Assembly (NCBI GenBank): GCA_030626085.1
Contig: DAOUPQ010000003.1
Location: 1-34,657 of the forward strand
Source of the DNA: Flavobacteriia bacterium
GTDB taxonomy: Bacteria > Bacteroidota > Bacteroidia > Flavobacteriales > Flavobacteriaceae
DNA length: 34,657 nt
Direction: 5' to 3'
The notes below the pieces were generated by a model that saw only the letters and a program-made list of their open reading frames with translations, searched no databases and was not told where the DNA came from. Numbering within the stretch: position 1 is the first letter of the stretch; every line of letters begins with the position of its first letter. Shown here in pieces: positions 1 to 8,738 of the stretch. The position numbers and the translations under genes were made by a program.

Positions 1-118
1 AAATAATATATTTATTTCAGCATTATCACATTTCACCTTTTTTCAACAAATCTCACAACCAACAAATCGTTCCACTAATCGTATACTTAAATTTATTGAA
101 ATATCAACAATTATTGGC

Positions 119-1639
119 TTATGCGCTACGCTTATGTTTAAAAATTATATTAAAAATTGCCTTAAAAAAATATTTAGTATCTGTTGTATAAGGGTTTTTG
201 ATTTTTTCTTCCAAATAATCTTTTTCAGATTGCAATACACTCATTACATTACCATTACGATTTAATGCAACATAAGGTGGAATACAGCCTGGTTTTTGAG
301 TTAAACGAAGTTTTTGCATCTCTTTAGGAATATCTTGAAAATATCTTTGAGAAACAGGGCGAATACCTACTAATTTCATATCTCCTTTTAATACATTAAT
401 TAACTGAGGTATTTCATCAAACCAAAACTTTCGCATAAATTTACCCCATGTTGGTATTCTAAAATCTTCTGCTGGTTTACCAGTTTCAGCATATCCATTT
501 ACTTTCAATACATAGTCTTGCAGGTATTCACTGTACGGATGCATGGTTCTGAATTTATAAACCTTAATTATTTTGCCATTTTTGCCTAATCTGGGCATTC
601 TATAAACTGGCCCATAACTTGGATTTAAATCAAATTCAGGTTCATTTTCCTTTTTTACTATAAAATAAATTAATCCATCATAAGTTTTATAATCCATTAT
701 TTTAAAACCACTGCTTACCAATCTGCCTAAACCTTCGGCTTTTGACAATAATCTGTCATTACCTTTAGTAATATCAAAATAGTATTTTTTTGTAAATGAT
801 AATTTTGGCAGAATTCTTTTAAATAAAAATTCTACTAAAAAATAAAAATCCCTAATCACGGGTATATTATTAATGTTCTTTCGATTTTTTCTGGCAGTAA
901 AAGTCTCTAAACACCCGACAAAAATTCCATCTTTTGGTAATTTAGAATTAATTTTTTCTAAATATTTATTAATATACCTTACATCATTTACTTTTTGTAA
1001 ACTTATTATACTCTTAGTATTATTAATCTTATCTAATTTGATACTATTAGCATCTTGTATGATCAACAAGTTTTTATCAGAAAAATCAACATAATTATCT
1101 AAATATCTAAATATATCAATATTTGATATCTTTTTAAATAAAAGTTTATACTTATTATATTCAGAATTATTTTCTCTAAGATCTTGAAGATTTCTGTTTC
1201 TTAATTCTACAAAATCCTGACTCCATTTGAGAAATTTATCTTGAGTAATATTTTCTCTATTACAAATTTCAGCTACACTTGTCGCACCACTTTTCCCTTC
1301 AATAACAATTTTAAACTTGTCATCCTCAGAGAGTTTCGTTCTCTGTAGAGAATTGTTGATAGATTTAGAATTGTTGATTTTTAAAAATTCTTGGCTCCAT
1401 TGATAAAACATCGATGGAGTAATTTTTTCTCTTATACACAACTCACCAATAGTAATACTTCCACTTTGTCCTTCAATAACAATTTTGGTTCTCTCTTTTG
1501 TTGTGAATTTTTCCTTTAAGTTGATATGATTTCCCCCACTCGTAGAATTTAGGAGGTTCTTTCGAAAAACATTTTGGTATTGATCTAAAATGTTTTGTTT
1601 GGGTAATTTTATTTTCATAGCAAGCAATTTATAAATCAA
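119..1639 (-). CDS. Sugar transferase (bacterial sugar transferase / PNPT-like C-terminal domain) with two tandem N-terminal transposase-type HTH repeats
   Basis: C-terminal motifs KVYKFRTM, GKFMRKFWFDEIPQLINVLKGDMKLVGIRPVS are typical of the Bac_transf family. N-terminus has KFTTKERTKIVIEGQSGSITIGELCIREKITPSMFYQWSQEFLK and a second similar copy resembling IS3-type OrfA (HTH_Tnp_1). Start may be the internal M8 (MKIKLPKQ). Confidence 0.85.
   Translation of the reverse strand: MIYKLLAMKIKLPKQNILDQYQNVFRKNLLNSTSGGNHINLKEKFTTKERTKIVIEGQSGSITIGELCIREKITPSMFYQWSQEFLKINNSKSINNSLQRTKLSEDDKFKIVIEGKSGATSVAEICNRENITQDKFLKWSQDFVELRNRNLQDLRENNSEYNKYKLLFKKISNIDIFRYLDNYVDFSDKNLLIIQDANSIKLDKINNTKSIISLQKVNDVRYINKYLEKINSKLPKDGIFVGCLETFTARKNRKNINNIPVIRDFYFLVEFLFKRILPKLSFTKKYYFDITKGNDRLLSKAEGLGRLVSSGFKIMDYKTYDGLIYFIVKKENEPEFDLNPSYGPVYRMPRLGKNGKIIKVYKFRTMHPYSEYLQDYVLKVNGYAETGKPAEDFRIPTWGKFMRKFWFDEIPQLINVLKGDMKLVGIRPVSQRYFQDIPKEMQKLRLTQKPGCIPPYVALNRNGNVMSVLQSEKDYLEEKIKNPYTTDTKYFFKAIFNIIFKHKRSA
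1196..1510 (-). repeat. Two in-frame tandem copies of a ~47-aa transposase-OrfA-like HTH module (1370..1510 and 1196..1336)
   Basis: By-eye alignment of KFTTKERTKIVIEGQSGSITIGELCIREKITPSMFYQWSQEFLKINN with KLSEDDKFKIVIEGKSGATSVAEICNRENITQDKFLKWSQDFVELRN gives about 21 of 47 identical positions. Confidence 0.8.
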
Positions 1640-1998
1640 TTAATAAACTAAACCCTATAAAAACAAAAAAAAGTATCCTAAAAAATAAAAAGTTATTTTT
1701 AAAAACAACTAAGTTTTCTTTAGCATACCAACTATTTATATGAGGGGAGCATATAATTGACATTTATTATTTCTTTTTCTTAACGCTGTAAATATACAAA
1801 ATTTTTATTAAAATAATTAGATTTAATGTGAAAAATTAGCTGAATCTATCTTGTAGATAATAGTAAATGATTGATATTCAATATAAATCAAATTTTTGTT
1901 CATCATAATAGTGAAATAAGAAATCTACAAACTTATAAATACATTATCCCTTTCTAAAAATATAATTATATTTGTAGTTATCAATTTCAATTAGAATT

Positions 1999-2826
1999 AT
2001 GGCAATCAAAAATATTATTTCCTTTCTTATCTTACTATTTGTTCTTACATCATGTGAAAAGAAGACAAATAATTTAACAAAAATTATAAACATTATGGAA
2101 ACTATAAAAGATGTACCTCAAAAAGAATGGGATCTGTTGGCTAACAAAAAGATCTTTTTCGGGCATCAATCTGTTGGCTATAATATGATTGATGGAATTG
2201 AAACCATCTTAAAAGAGAGTTCAAATATCAAACTAAATATCAAAAAAGGAAAAGACTTAAACTTATTTATATCTCCTGTTTTTGCACATAATAACAATGG
2301 TTCCAATAGAGATCCAAAATCTAAAATTGATGCTTTTTGTAAAGCAATGGAAGAAGGATTAGGCGATAAGGTTGATATGGCAGGTTTTAAATTTTGTTAT
2401 GTTGATTTTGAAGACGGTTCTGATGCTCTGGAAATTTTTAATTATTATAAAAAAAAGATGGATGAAATAACCATAAAATATCCAAAAGTTAAAATTATTC
2501 ATTTTACCTGCCCAATTAGATCTTTACAAAAGGGACCAAAAGGTATTATAAAGAAACTTTTAGGTAAAGATATTGGTATTAAAGATAATATTGCAAGACA
2601 AGAATTTAATGAACTTTTGTTAAAGGAATACAAAGGTAAGGCTGTTTTTGATCTTGCTAAAGCTGAATCTACTTATTCTGATGGAAGTAGAGAATATTCA
2701 GAAGTTGATGGTAAAAAGATTTTTACAATGATACCAGCATATACGAATGACGGAGGTCATTTATCAAAAAAAGGTAAACTTATTATTGGAAGTGATTTTT
2801 TATTTTTCTTAGCAAACCTTATCTGA
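1999..2826 (+). CDS. Putative SGNH-like hydrolase lipoprotein
   Basis: Lipoprotein signal (IISFLILLFVLTSC-EKK), IFFGHQSVGYNM motif and C-terminal DGGHLSKKGK resembling the D-x-x-H block of SGNH enzymes. Confidence 0.6.
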   Translation: MAIKNIISFLILLFVLTSCEKKTNNLTKIINIMETIKDVPQKEWDLLANKKIFFGHQSVGYNMIDGIETILKESSNIKLNIKKGKDLNLFISPVFAHNNNGSNRDPKSKIDAFCKAMEEGLGDKVDMAGFKFCYVDFEDGSDALEIFNYYKKKMDEITIKYPKVKIIHFTCPIRSLQKGPKGIIKKLLGKDIGIKDNIARQEFNELLLKEYKGKAVFDLAKAESTYSDGSREYSEVDGKKIFTMIPAYTNDGGHLSKKGKLIIGSDFLFFLANLI

Positions 2827-3842
2827 TGGCAGAAATAATTAGAAGAATTGAAGAAAGAGATTTTGAGGCTGTATCAGCAATTTATGATGGAAGAAAAAGT
2901 GTAGAGGAGTTAAAATGGTTGTTTACGGATCCTGATGACTCAACAATTTATAATGCTTTTGTAGCTCTTAAAGGCCAAGATGAAATTATTGGAGTAATTG
3001 GATATCTTACATCTATTTATATTCAAAATAAAACTGAAGTTAAAGGTGTAATTCCAATTTCTTGGAAAATCAAATCAAATTATAAGGGAATTGCAGGTAT
3101 AACTCTATTTAAAGAAGTATTCAAAAAAAGTGATTTTGGTATTACTATAGAAGGGTCAAAATCTGCTCAAAATCTATATTCAATTTTTAAATTTAAATAT
3201 TTTTCAAATATTGATGTTTATTATAAAATTTTAAATATTCCTGAATTTTATAATTCTCTAAATCTAAAGAATTTTTTCAAAAAGACTGGGTTATTTTTAT
3301 TTCTGCTGCCTAGTTTTTTTCGTAAAACTAACAAAGAATCGCTATATAAAGATGTTGAATTTATTAATTATGATGGAAATAACTTTTTGGAAGACAGAGA
3401 GTATGACATTGTTTTTAAGAAAAAAATCACTAAGAATTATATTGATTGGTTACTTGATTGCCCTATACTAGATACTTATGCTTTTAATATTAAAAAAGGC
3501 AAAGAAAATCTTGGTGTTTGTATTTTGTATATTCAAAAAATAAATAACGTAAAAAAAGGAAGAATTGTGCACATTCCATTTTTGGGTTTTGACAATAATA
3601 TATGGAATAGTGTAATTAAAAAATGTTTAACATTTTTTAGGAAAGAAGGATGTTGTGTCGTTACAGGTTTAGCACATCATAAAATGAGCCACCTTGGTTT
3701 TGTAGGTATAGGATCAAAAAAAATAAAGAAACACCATAAACCTTTATTTATAAAAGATATCAATCATAATTTAACATCAATCAATTTAGATAATTGGCAT
3801 TTACAGTATTCGGAAGGAGATAAGGCATATAGAGGGATTTAG
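2826..3842 (+). CDS. GNAT-type acyl-CoA N-acyltransferase family protein
   Basis: N-terminal IRRIEERDFEAVSAIYDGRKSVEELKWLFTDP and VALKGQDEIIGVIGYLTS resemble GNAT proteins of polysaccharide loci; start codon overlaps the upstream stop (TGATG). Confidence 0.55.
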   Translation: MAEIIRRIEERDFEAVSAIYDGRKSVEELKWLFTDPDDSTIYNAFVALKGQDEIIGVIGYLTSIYIQNKTEVKGVIPISWKIKSNYKGIAGITLFKEVFKKSDFGITIEGSKSAQNLYSIFKFKYFSNIDVYYKILNIPEFYNSLNLKNFFKKTGLFLFLLPSFFRKTNKESLYKDVEFINYDGNNFLEDREYDIVFKKKITKNYIDWLLDCPILDTYAFNIKKGKENLGVCILYIQKINNVKKGRIVHIPFLGFDNNIWNSVIKKCLTFFRKEGCCVVTGLAHHKMSHLGFVGIGSKKIKKHHKPLFIKDINHNLTSINLDNWHLQYSEGDKAYRGI

Positions 3843-3857
3843 GAAGACTTATAAAAT

Positions 3858-4487
3858 TTAAATTTCCATTTTTAATCTAAGTTTTTCAATATTTGCTATT
3901 CTTTTTACATAACGCTTCCCATCTCTTTCATACCAAGCCTTAGCACTACTTTTGATTATTGCAGGTGTGCCTGCCAACAAAACATTTGAGGTTGATATTG
4001 ATTTATTGACTAGAGAATTTGATGCAACTGAAATATTATCTCCTAATATAATATCTGAGCCCATAATTAGAGCCCCAGAAGATAAATAAAGACCATCTCC
4101 AATTAGTTTTCCTCCCCCCCCAATACAAGTTGAGGTGTGTAAAACACAAAAATTCCCCGCTTTTATTGAACTATTTATAACAATTGTTCCATAATGAGGT
4201 ATAAGCAAACCATATCCAAATGTATTATACCCTATGGTAAATCCTAATTTAACTCCTAATCTTTTATAACGCCATCTATGGAAATAGCATTTAAATCCAA
4301 CAACTTTACTATTTCTTTTTACATTATCATAATATGCAACATACCTCATTGAACGTAAAAACATTAAGATATAGTTAGGTGAAGTAAAATTTTTTAACCT
4401 TTCTCTACAATTAATTTTTGCTGATTTATTAGCGATAATTCTATCTGCCGAAATATAAAAAAGTAATTCTTTTTTTGATAAAATCAT
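3858..4487 (-). CDS. Serine acetyltransferase-like / left-handed beta-helix (hexapeptide) acyltransferase
   Basis: Hexapeptide-type repeats: YGTIVINSSIKAGNFCVLHTSTCIGGGGKLIGDGLYLSSGALIMGSDIILGDNISVASNSLVNK...LLAGTPA. Confidence 0.75.
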   Translation of the reverse strand: MILSKKELLFYISADRIIANKSAKINCRERLKNFTSPNYILMFLRSMRYVAYYDNVKRNSKVVGFKCYFHRWRYKRLGVKLGFTIGYNTFGYGLLIPHYGTIVINSSIKAGNFCVLHTSTCIGGGGKLIGDGLYLSSGALIMGSDIILGDNISVASNSLVNKSISTSNVLLAGTPAIIKSSAKAWYERDGKRYVKRIANIEKLRLKMEI

Positions 4488-4550
4488 TTTTTTATCTAAT
4501 ATTAGAGTATAATTAAGTAGTATTTATTGTTTCCAGTTTAAATCTGTATT

Positions 4551-5330
4551 TTATACATAAAAATACTTTTTAATTATATTTTTTACATTTTGTAATACAA
4601 GTTCTTTGGCCCATAGTAAGGAGTTCTTATGCCACCTTTGAGGATGAAAAGTAAACATTATTTTTTTAGGTAATTCGGAAGAATTTATTGCTTTGATTAT
4701 CTGATTAGTAGAATGGTACTTTTGTTCAAAGGAACCATTAACTTTATCTCTAACACTAACTTTATGACCATCCCACCTTCTACCTGTATCTGTTAAATAA
4801 AATACTTGGTTAAAATCAACGTCAAAATAGGGTTCGCCAATTATGTCAAAATCCAAATAATTATATTTTTTCCATAGTTCTTTATTATCAAATTTTGATC
4901 TAGGACTTCCATGCATACAGATAGTCTCAACATTTACCAATTCCCTTATTTCATTTAAATGCTGTTCGAATTGATCTATTGCTAAATCAACATCTCCTCT
5001 TGCTGTATCCATTGTTTCATAATGATAGCCTAATTCATGACCTAAACTATCAATTTGCAATATAATATCTTCATCCCAACTCTCAGGAACTGCTCTAAAA
5101 TAATAAGATCCTTTTATACCTAATTTATTCTGAATCTGAGCAAATTTCAAAGAATTTTGTGGTAATAAATCAACATCATGCCTTAGAATTACAACTTTAT
5201 TTTTAGGTTTTTTAATAAACTCTTCAAAAGTCTGAAAAGAATAGTTTTTTTCCTTAAGAGTTGTAATTAATTCAGTATATTTTTTTAAAGTAAAATCCAT
5301 TTTATTTTTTAAATAAATTTTGATAATCAA
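4551..5330 (-). CDS. Polysaccharide deacetylase (NodB/CE4-like) family protein
   Basis: VVILRHDVDLLPQNSLKFAQIQNKLGIKGSYYFR, LGHELGYHYETMD and MFTFHPQRW resemble HDxD and downstream motifs of CE4-like deacetylases. Confidence 0.65.
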   Translation of the reverse strand: MIIKIYLKNKMDFTLKKYTELITTLKEKNYSFQTFEEFIKKPKNKVVILRHDVDLLPQNSLKFAQIQNKLGIKGSYYFRAVPESWDEDIILQIDSLGHELGYHYETMDTARGDVDLAIDQFEQHLNEIRELVNVETICMHGSPRSKFDNKELWKKYNYLDFDIIGEPYFDVDFNQVFYLTDTGRRWDGHKVSVRDKVNGSFEQKYHSTNQIIKAINSSELPKKIMFTFHPQRWHKNSLLWAKELVLQNVKNIIKKYFYV

Positions 5331-5411
5331 TATTATCTTTTAGAGTTACCCATTTAAGTCGCAAAATCATAATAGATAAAGACTTTTAAACCCAATGAAC
5401 ATATATGACGA

Positions 5412-6533
5412 TTAGATATTTTCATAGAATTTAAAATTTTGATTACAAATCAGTTCTTTGAGAACTAAATGGGTAACCCTATTATCTTTAATAATACTAA
5501 CACTTTTTGGATAATTTTCTATAAACCAAATTAAAAACCCAGTAACATCTATTTTATCTTTTAACAAAGCTTTTCTTTTATCTATCCAATTATTTTGTTT
5601 ACTATTTTTAATAATTTCTTCAGCTTTATAAATTGCTAAAATTTGATCATCATGACTCTCAGTAAAATTAAATACTAAACCATATTTTTTTTCAAGTTCA
5701 TTTGTATATAAACGACCTGTATCATCAATGTATATTCCAGGAGTACCAAGAACGGCTCCTTCAGATATCATTGTTCCACTTTCTCCAAATATTAATGATG
5801 CAAATGCCATAGCATCATGAATTTTTTCAGGTTTTAGCGGAAACTTATATTTTAATAAATCGGGAGGTAATTTTTTTTCTGATGATATAAATACTTTTGA
5901 GTATTTAGATAAAGTTTTTACTACTTTTATTTTGTTCTCAATTGACATCCCACTATGATTTATATCATGTGTAGCTTCCCAACTAACAAATCTAACAATA
6001 CAAAACTTTTCTCCTTGTGATAATCCTAACTCATTTATCACTTTACTATTTGGTGTAAATCTATTGGGATGTAAATATGCTAACTCATGATAACCAGAAT
6101 ATTCTATTGTTTTAGCTCCTAAAAATGGATGCATATAATCTGATGTTAAAATAACAGAAGTAAATGGTTTATATAATCTAATTTGCTCAAAATTAAATGT
6201 GTCTTCAAATGATATGTGGGATTTCCTCATTAACCAAGCAATTTGAGCAGCGTAAATTGAACCATGACTCAAAAAAAGATTAGGTTTAAATTTTAAAGAA
6301 ATAACAAACAACTTAAAATTAAATAAAAATAAACCTATAATTTTTCCAAATGATGTTTTAAATTTTTTCCCAAAAGATACATACTCAAAATTATACTTTT
6401 TTAACAAATCAATCTCAAATTCTTTCTCCCTACATGTAAATAATATCTTATGTCCTTTTTTTTGCATTTCCCATGCAAAATTTTTAAACAGATGAACATG
6501 TGCCGGATGGCCAATATCTATCAAAACTTTCAT
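5412..6533 (-). CDS. DUF354 / UDP-GlcNAc 2-epimerase-like GT-B fold protein
   Basis: N-terminus MKVLIDIGHPAHVHLFKNFAWEMQKKGHKILFTCREKE and later FGESGTMISEGAVLGTPGIYIDDTGR are typical of DUF354 proteins in polysaccharide loci. Confidence 0.75.
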   Translation of the reverse strand: MKVLIDIGHPAHVHLFKNFAWEMQKKGHKILFTCREKEFEIDLLKKYNFEYVSFGKKFKTSFGKIIGLFLFNFKLFVISLKFKPNLFLSHGSIYAAQIAWLMRKSHISFEDTFNFEQIRLYKPFTSVILTSDYMHPFLGAKTIEYSGYHELAYLHPNRFTPNSKVINELGLSQGEKFCIVRFVSWEATHDINHSGMSIENKIKVVKTLSKYSKVFISSEKKLPPDLLKYKFPLKPEKIHDAMAFASLIFGESGTMISEGAVLGTPGIYIDDTGRLYTNELEKKYGLVFNFTESHDDQILAIYKAEEIIKNSKQNNWIDKRKALLKDKIDVTGFLIWFIENYPKSVSIIKDNRVTHLVLKELICNQNFKFYENI

Positions 6534-7333
6534 TCTTCTGCAATTATTGTTTTAATGGCAAAAATCTGTTCTCCTAATTTCACTTTTACCTTGTATCTTA
6601 CAGGGATTATTAAATCAACCTGACTTCCAAAACGAATCATGCCAAACCATTGACCCTGTTTTAGCTCTTGACCAATTTTTACATATGAATCAATTCTTCT
6701 TACCAGTCTTGATGCAGTTTGAACAATTCCAACTGTCATTCTATCATTTTTGATTACCAACGTATTTCTCTCATTTTCTAAAATTGCTTTTGGCTCTTTA
6801 AGAGATAAAAATTTGCCAGCAATATGTTTATTTAGTATTACTTCACCTTTAATCGGTGCACAGTTCTTATGAACATCAAAAGGTGTCATATTAATACCTA
6901 TCAGCCAACATGGAGTTTCTAATAAATCGGTTTGAGTTATTTCATTTAATTTTGCTTTTAAACCTTTTTTTATAGATATTGGAACCTCTCCTTTATTGAT
7001 TTTTTTTATATAAATTATATTTCCATCTGCTGGTGAAACCATTTCGTTTTTCTTAGCATCAATTTTTCTATTTGGGGTTCTCCAAAATCTAATCATGGTT
7101 AATGTAAATGCAAAACCTAAAACCAAAATCGGAATAAGAAAAAATAATAACCAATTATAATTTGGTGGTATTAATCTAACCATAATAAAACAAGTTAAAA
7201 ATGTCAATATTATGGCAATTATATTGTCTTTATACAAATATGTAAGACTAATTCTTGTTTTTTTATGTAAATACAAATAAGTTAAAGAACTTATTATTAA
7301 GCTTTCAAATAAATATGTTAATAATGTAATCAT
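6530..7333 (-). CDS. Phosphatidylserine decarboxylase-family (pyruvoyl-dependent) membrane protein
   Basis: Hydrophobic N-terminus, then FWRTPNRK, VSPADGNI, PFDVHKNCAPIKGEV and MIRFGSQVDLIIP (candidate Gly-Ser self-cleavage site) match PSD landmarks. Confidence 0.8.
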   Translation of the reverse strand: MITLLTYLFESLIISSLTYLYLHKKTRISLTYLYKDNIIAIILTFLTCFIMVRLIPPNYNWLLFFLIPILVLGFAFTLTMIRFWRTPNRKIDAKKNEMVSPADGNIIYIKKINKGEVPISIKKGLKAKLNEITQTDLLETPCWLIGINMTPFDVHKNCAPIKGEVILNKHIAGKFLSLKEPKAILENERNTLVIKNDRMTVGIVQTASRLVRRIDSYVKIGQELKQGQWFGMIRFGSQVDLIIPVRYKVKVKLGEQIFAIKTIIAEE

Positions 7334-7339
7334 CTTTTT

Positions 7340-8488
7340 TTATCGTTTTAAAATAAAATATGGAAAATATATAATTTCAAAAATTGCAGGTTTTATATCC
7401 TCTAATTCCCATACCGCATATTTAGTGTTTTTTTTAGTCTTAGGATAATTTATGTTTAATAATTTCATTTTAATCATTGTAGGAATATCAGTAACCAAAT
7501 GTCTAAAAGTAGCACTTTCCTGATTATTTTTAATTATTGGCTCTAAGTTATAAATATGATGATATAGGCTCATCAAAATTGGAGACAAACTTTTTTCTGT
7601 CATTGAATGCCATTTCCAAGTACGAGGATTAACTTCTAAAAACTTATAGGTATTGTCTCTTGTGTCAAATTTAAATTCTACTTCACAAACTCCAGTAAAA
7701 CTAACTTTTTTTAATATTTTTTTAGCATATTCGACTAACTCAGGCATTTCAACTGTTTCAGCATAGGTTGTTGCATTTCCAAAATCAGGTGGGTGTTGCC
7801 TTGCTCGTCTTGCAGAAAGTGTAACTAATGGTCTATATCCATCAAACATAAAACAAACAGAATATTGATGTTCACTATTTCCTGGGATAATATCTTGAAT
7901 AATAACTTCTTCATTTGGTATCAATGCTAATGCTTTTTGATAATTATCTTTCAATTCAGTATAGTTTTTACATACAAAAACCTTTTTTTTTGTCTTTGAG
8001 TAAAAAGTATGCATTACAGCAGGTTTAATTATACATGGATAAGTAATGTCTAATTCTTCAATCTCATTCCAACTATTAGCCATCCATGTTTTTGGAATTA
8101 AAATATTTAAATCTGCTGCTAATTTATACGTAAGTCTTTTGTTAAAAAAATATTGAAGTATATCAAAATTGACTGTGCTAACCTTGAAATATTTAGACAA
8201 TTCGTTTTTATTTTCTCCTAATATTCCCACAACTAAATCATTGGTGGGCATTAGCAACCAGTTTTTATATTTACTGTTTTTTCCTAAAAAAAATAATTTA
8301 TTTAATAATTCCCCTTTCTTATATTTTATAAACTTTTTGCAATATTTTGAATGTCGCGTTAAATTAATGATAGTATGATCTAAAAGAATTACAGGAATAT
8401 TATTTTTACCATATATTCTTGTAATTCCCAGTCCTTGTACATGACCTCCAATCACTATTACACCTGGTTTATCTTTATTAATAATCAT
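7340..8488 (-). CDS. ATP-grasp (carboxylate-amine ligase-like) protein
   Basis: IVIGGHVQGLGITRIYG, YPCIIKPA, EEVIIQDIIPG, FTGVCEVEFKFD, YKFLEVNPRTWKWHSM are ATP-grasp landmarks. Confidence 0.8.
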   Translation of the reverse strand: MIINKDKPGVIVIGGHVQGLGITRIYGKNNIPVILLDHTIINLTRHSKYCKKFIKYKKGELLNKLFFLGKNSKYKNWLLMPTNDLVVGILGENKNELSKYFKVSTVNFDILQYFFNKRLTYKLAADLNILIPKTWMANSWNEIEELDITYPCIIKPAVMHTFYSKTKKKVFVCKNYTELKDNYQKALALIPNEEVIIQDIIPGNSEHQYSVCFMFDGYRPLVTLSARRARQHPPDFGNATTYAETVEMPELVEYAKKILKKVSFTGVCEVEFKFDTRDNTYKFLEVNPRTWKWHSMTEKSLSPILMSLYHHIYNLEPIIKNNQESATFRHLVTDIPTMIKMKLLNINYPKTKKNTKYAVWELEDIKPAIFEIIYFPYFILKR

Positions 8489-8524
8489 TATATTATACTT
8501 TTAATGATTTAATCGAAAATAATT

Positions 8525-8708
8525 CCTTGAGGCTTTGCCTCGGGGTTTCCAATTAAACCTCTCCTAAAAGGAGAGGTCAAAACTGTTTTTATAGTTTTGG
8601 GTGAGGTTTAAATAAATAAATTTCGTTTTTTGCACCTTTAAGTCAAAATGAAATGAGCGCCCGCCTGCCGGTCGTGGCAGGAAATACCTCTATAGCTCTG
8701 CCTCGAGG
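8525..8708. repeat. Cluster of short inverted repeats (dispersed intergenic repeat remnants)
   Basis: GAGGC-ttt-GCCTC 8529..8541; ACCTCTCC-taaaa-GGAGAGGT 8557..8577; CAAAACT/AGTTTTG 8578..8599; outer AAACCTCTCC 8555..8564 with GGTGAGGTTT 8600..8609; CCTGCC-ggtcgt-GGCAGG 8664..8681; palindrome CCTCGAGG 8701..8708. Confidence 0.7.
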
Positions 8709-8738
8709 ATAGTTCGTTTCAAGAAATTTTTTATTTTT

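Noticed and set aside
1-118. Possible GTG-initiated minus-strand gene running off the left edge (VKCDNAEINIL…)
   Set aside because: Only about a dozen codons visible and no supporting signal; insufficient evidence.
2-269. Open plus-strand frame at the left edge (…SALSHFTFFQQISQPTNRSTNRILKFIEISTIIGL…)
   Set aside because: No start visible, no recognisable family, and it runs antisense into the 3' end of the sugar transferase; cannot be separated from chance.
873-1094. Small plus-strand ORF (73 aa) antisense to the sugar transferase
   Set aside because: Entirely inside a well-supported minus-strand gene, with low-complexity hydrophobic translation; shadow ORF.
1196-1639. Interpretation of the N-terminal HTH copies as a separate IS element remnant
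   Set aside because: Both copies are in frame with the sugar-transferase domain, no terminal inverted repeats or OrfB are visible; treated as a fusion instead.
1967-1974. TATATTTG resembling the Bacteroidota -7 promoter element (TAnnTTTG) upstream of the SGNH lipoprotein gene
   Set aside because: A TAnnTTTG match is frequent by chance in such AT-rich DNA and I could not find a convincing -33 TTG partner.
8555-8609. Hairpin considered as a transcription terminator for the ATP-grasp gene
   Set aside because: It lies 5' of the minus-strand ATP-grasp gene and 3' of the AMP-ligase gene, but lacks a clean U-tract and looks like a dispersed intergenic repeat.
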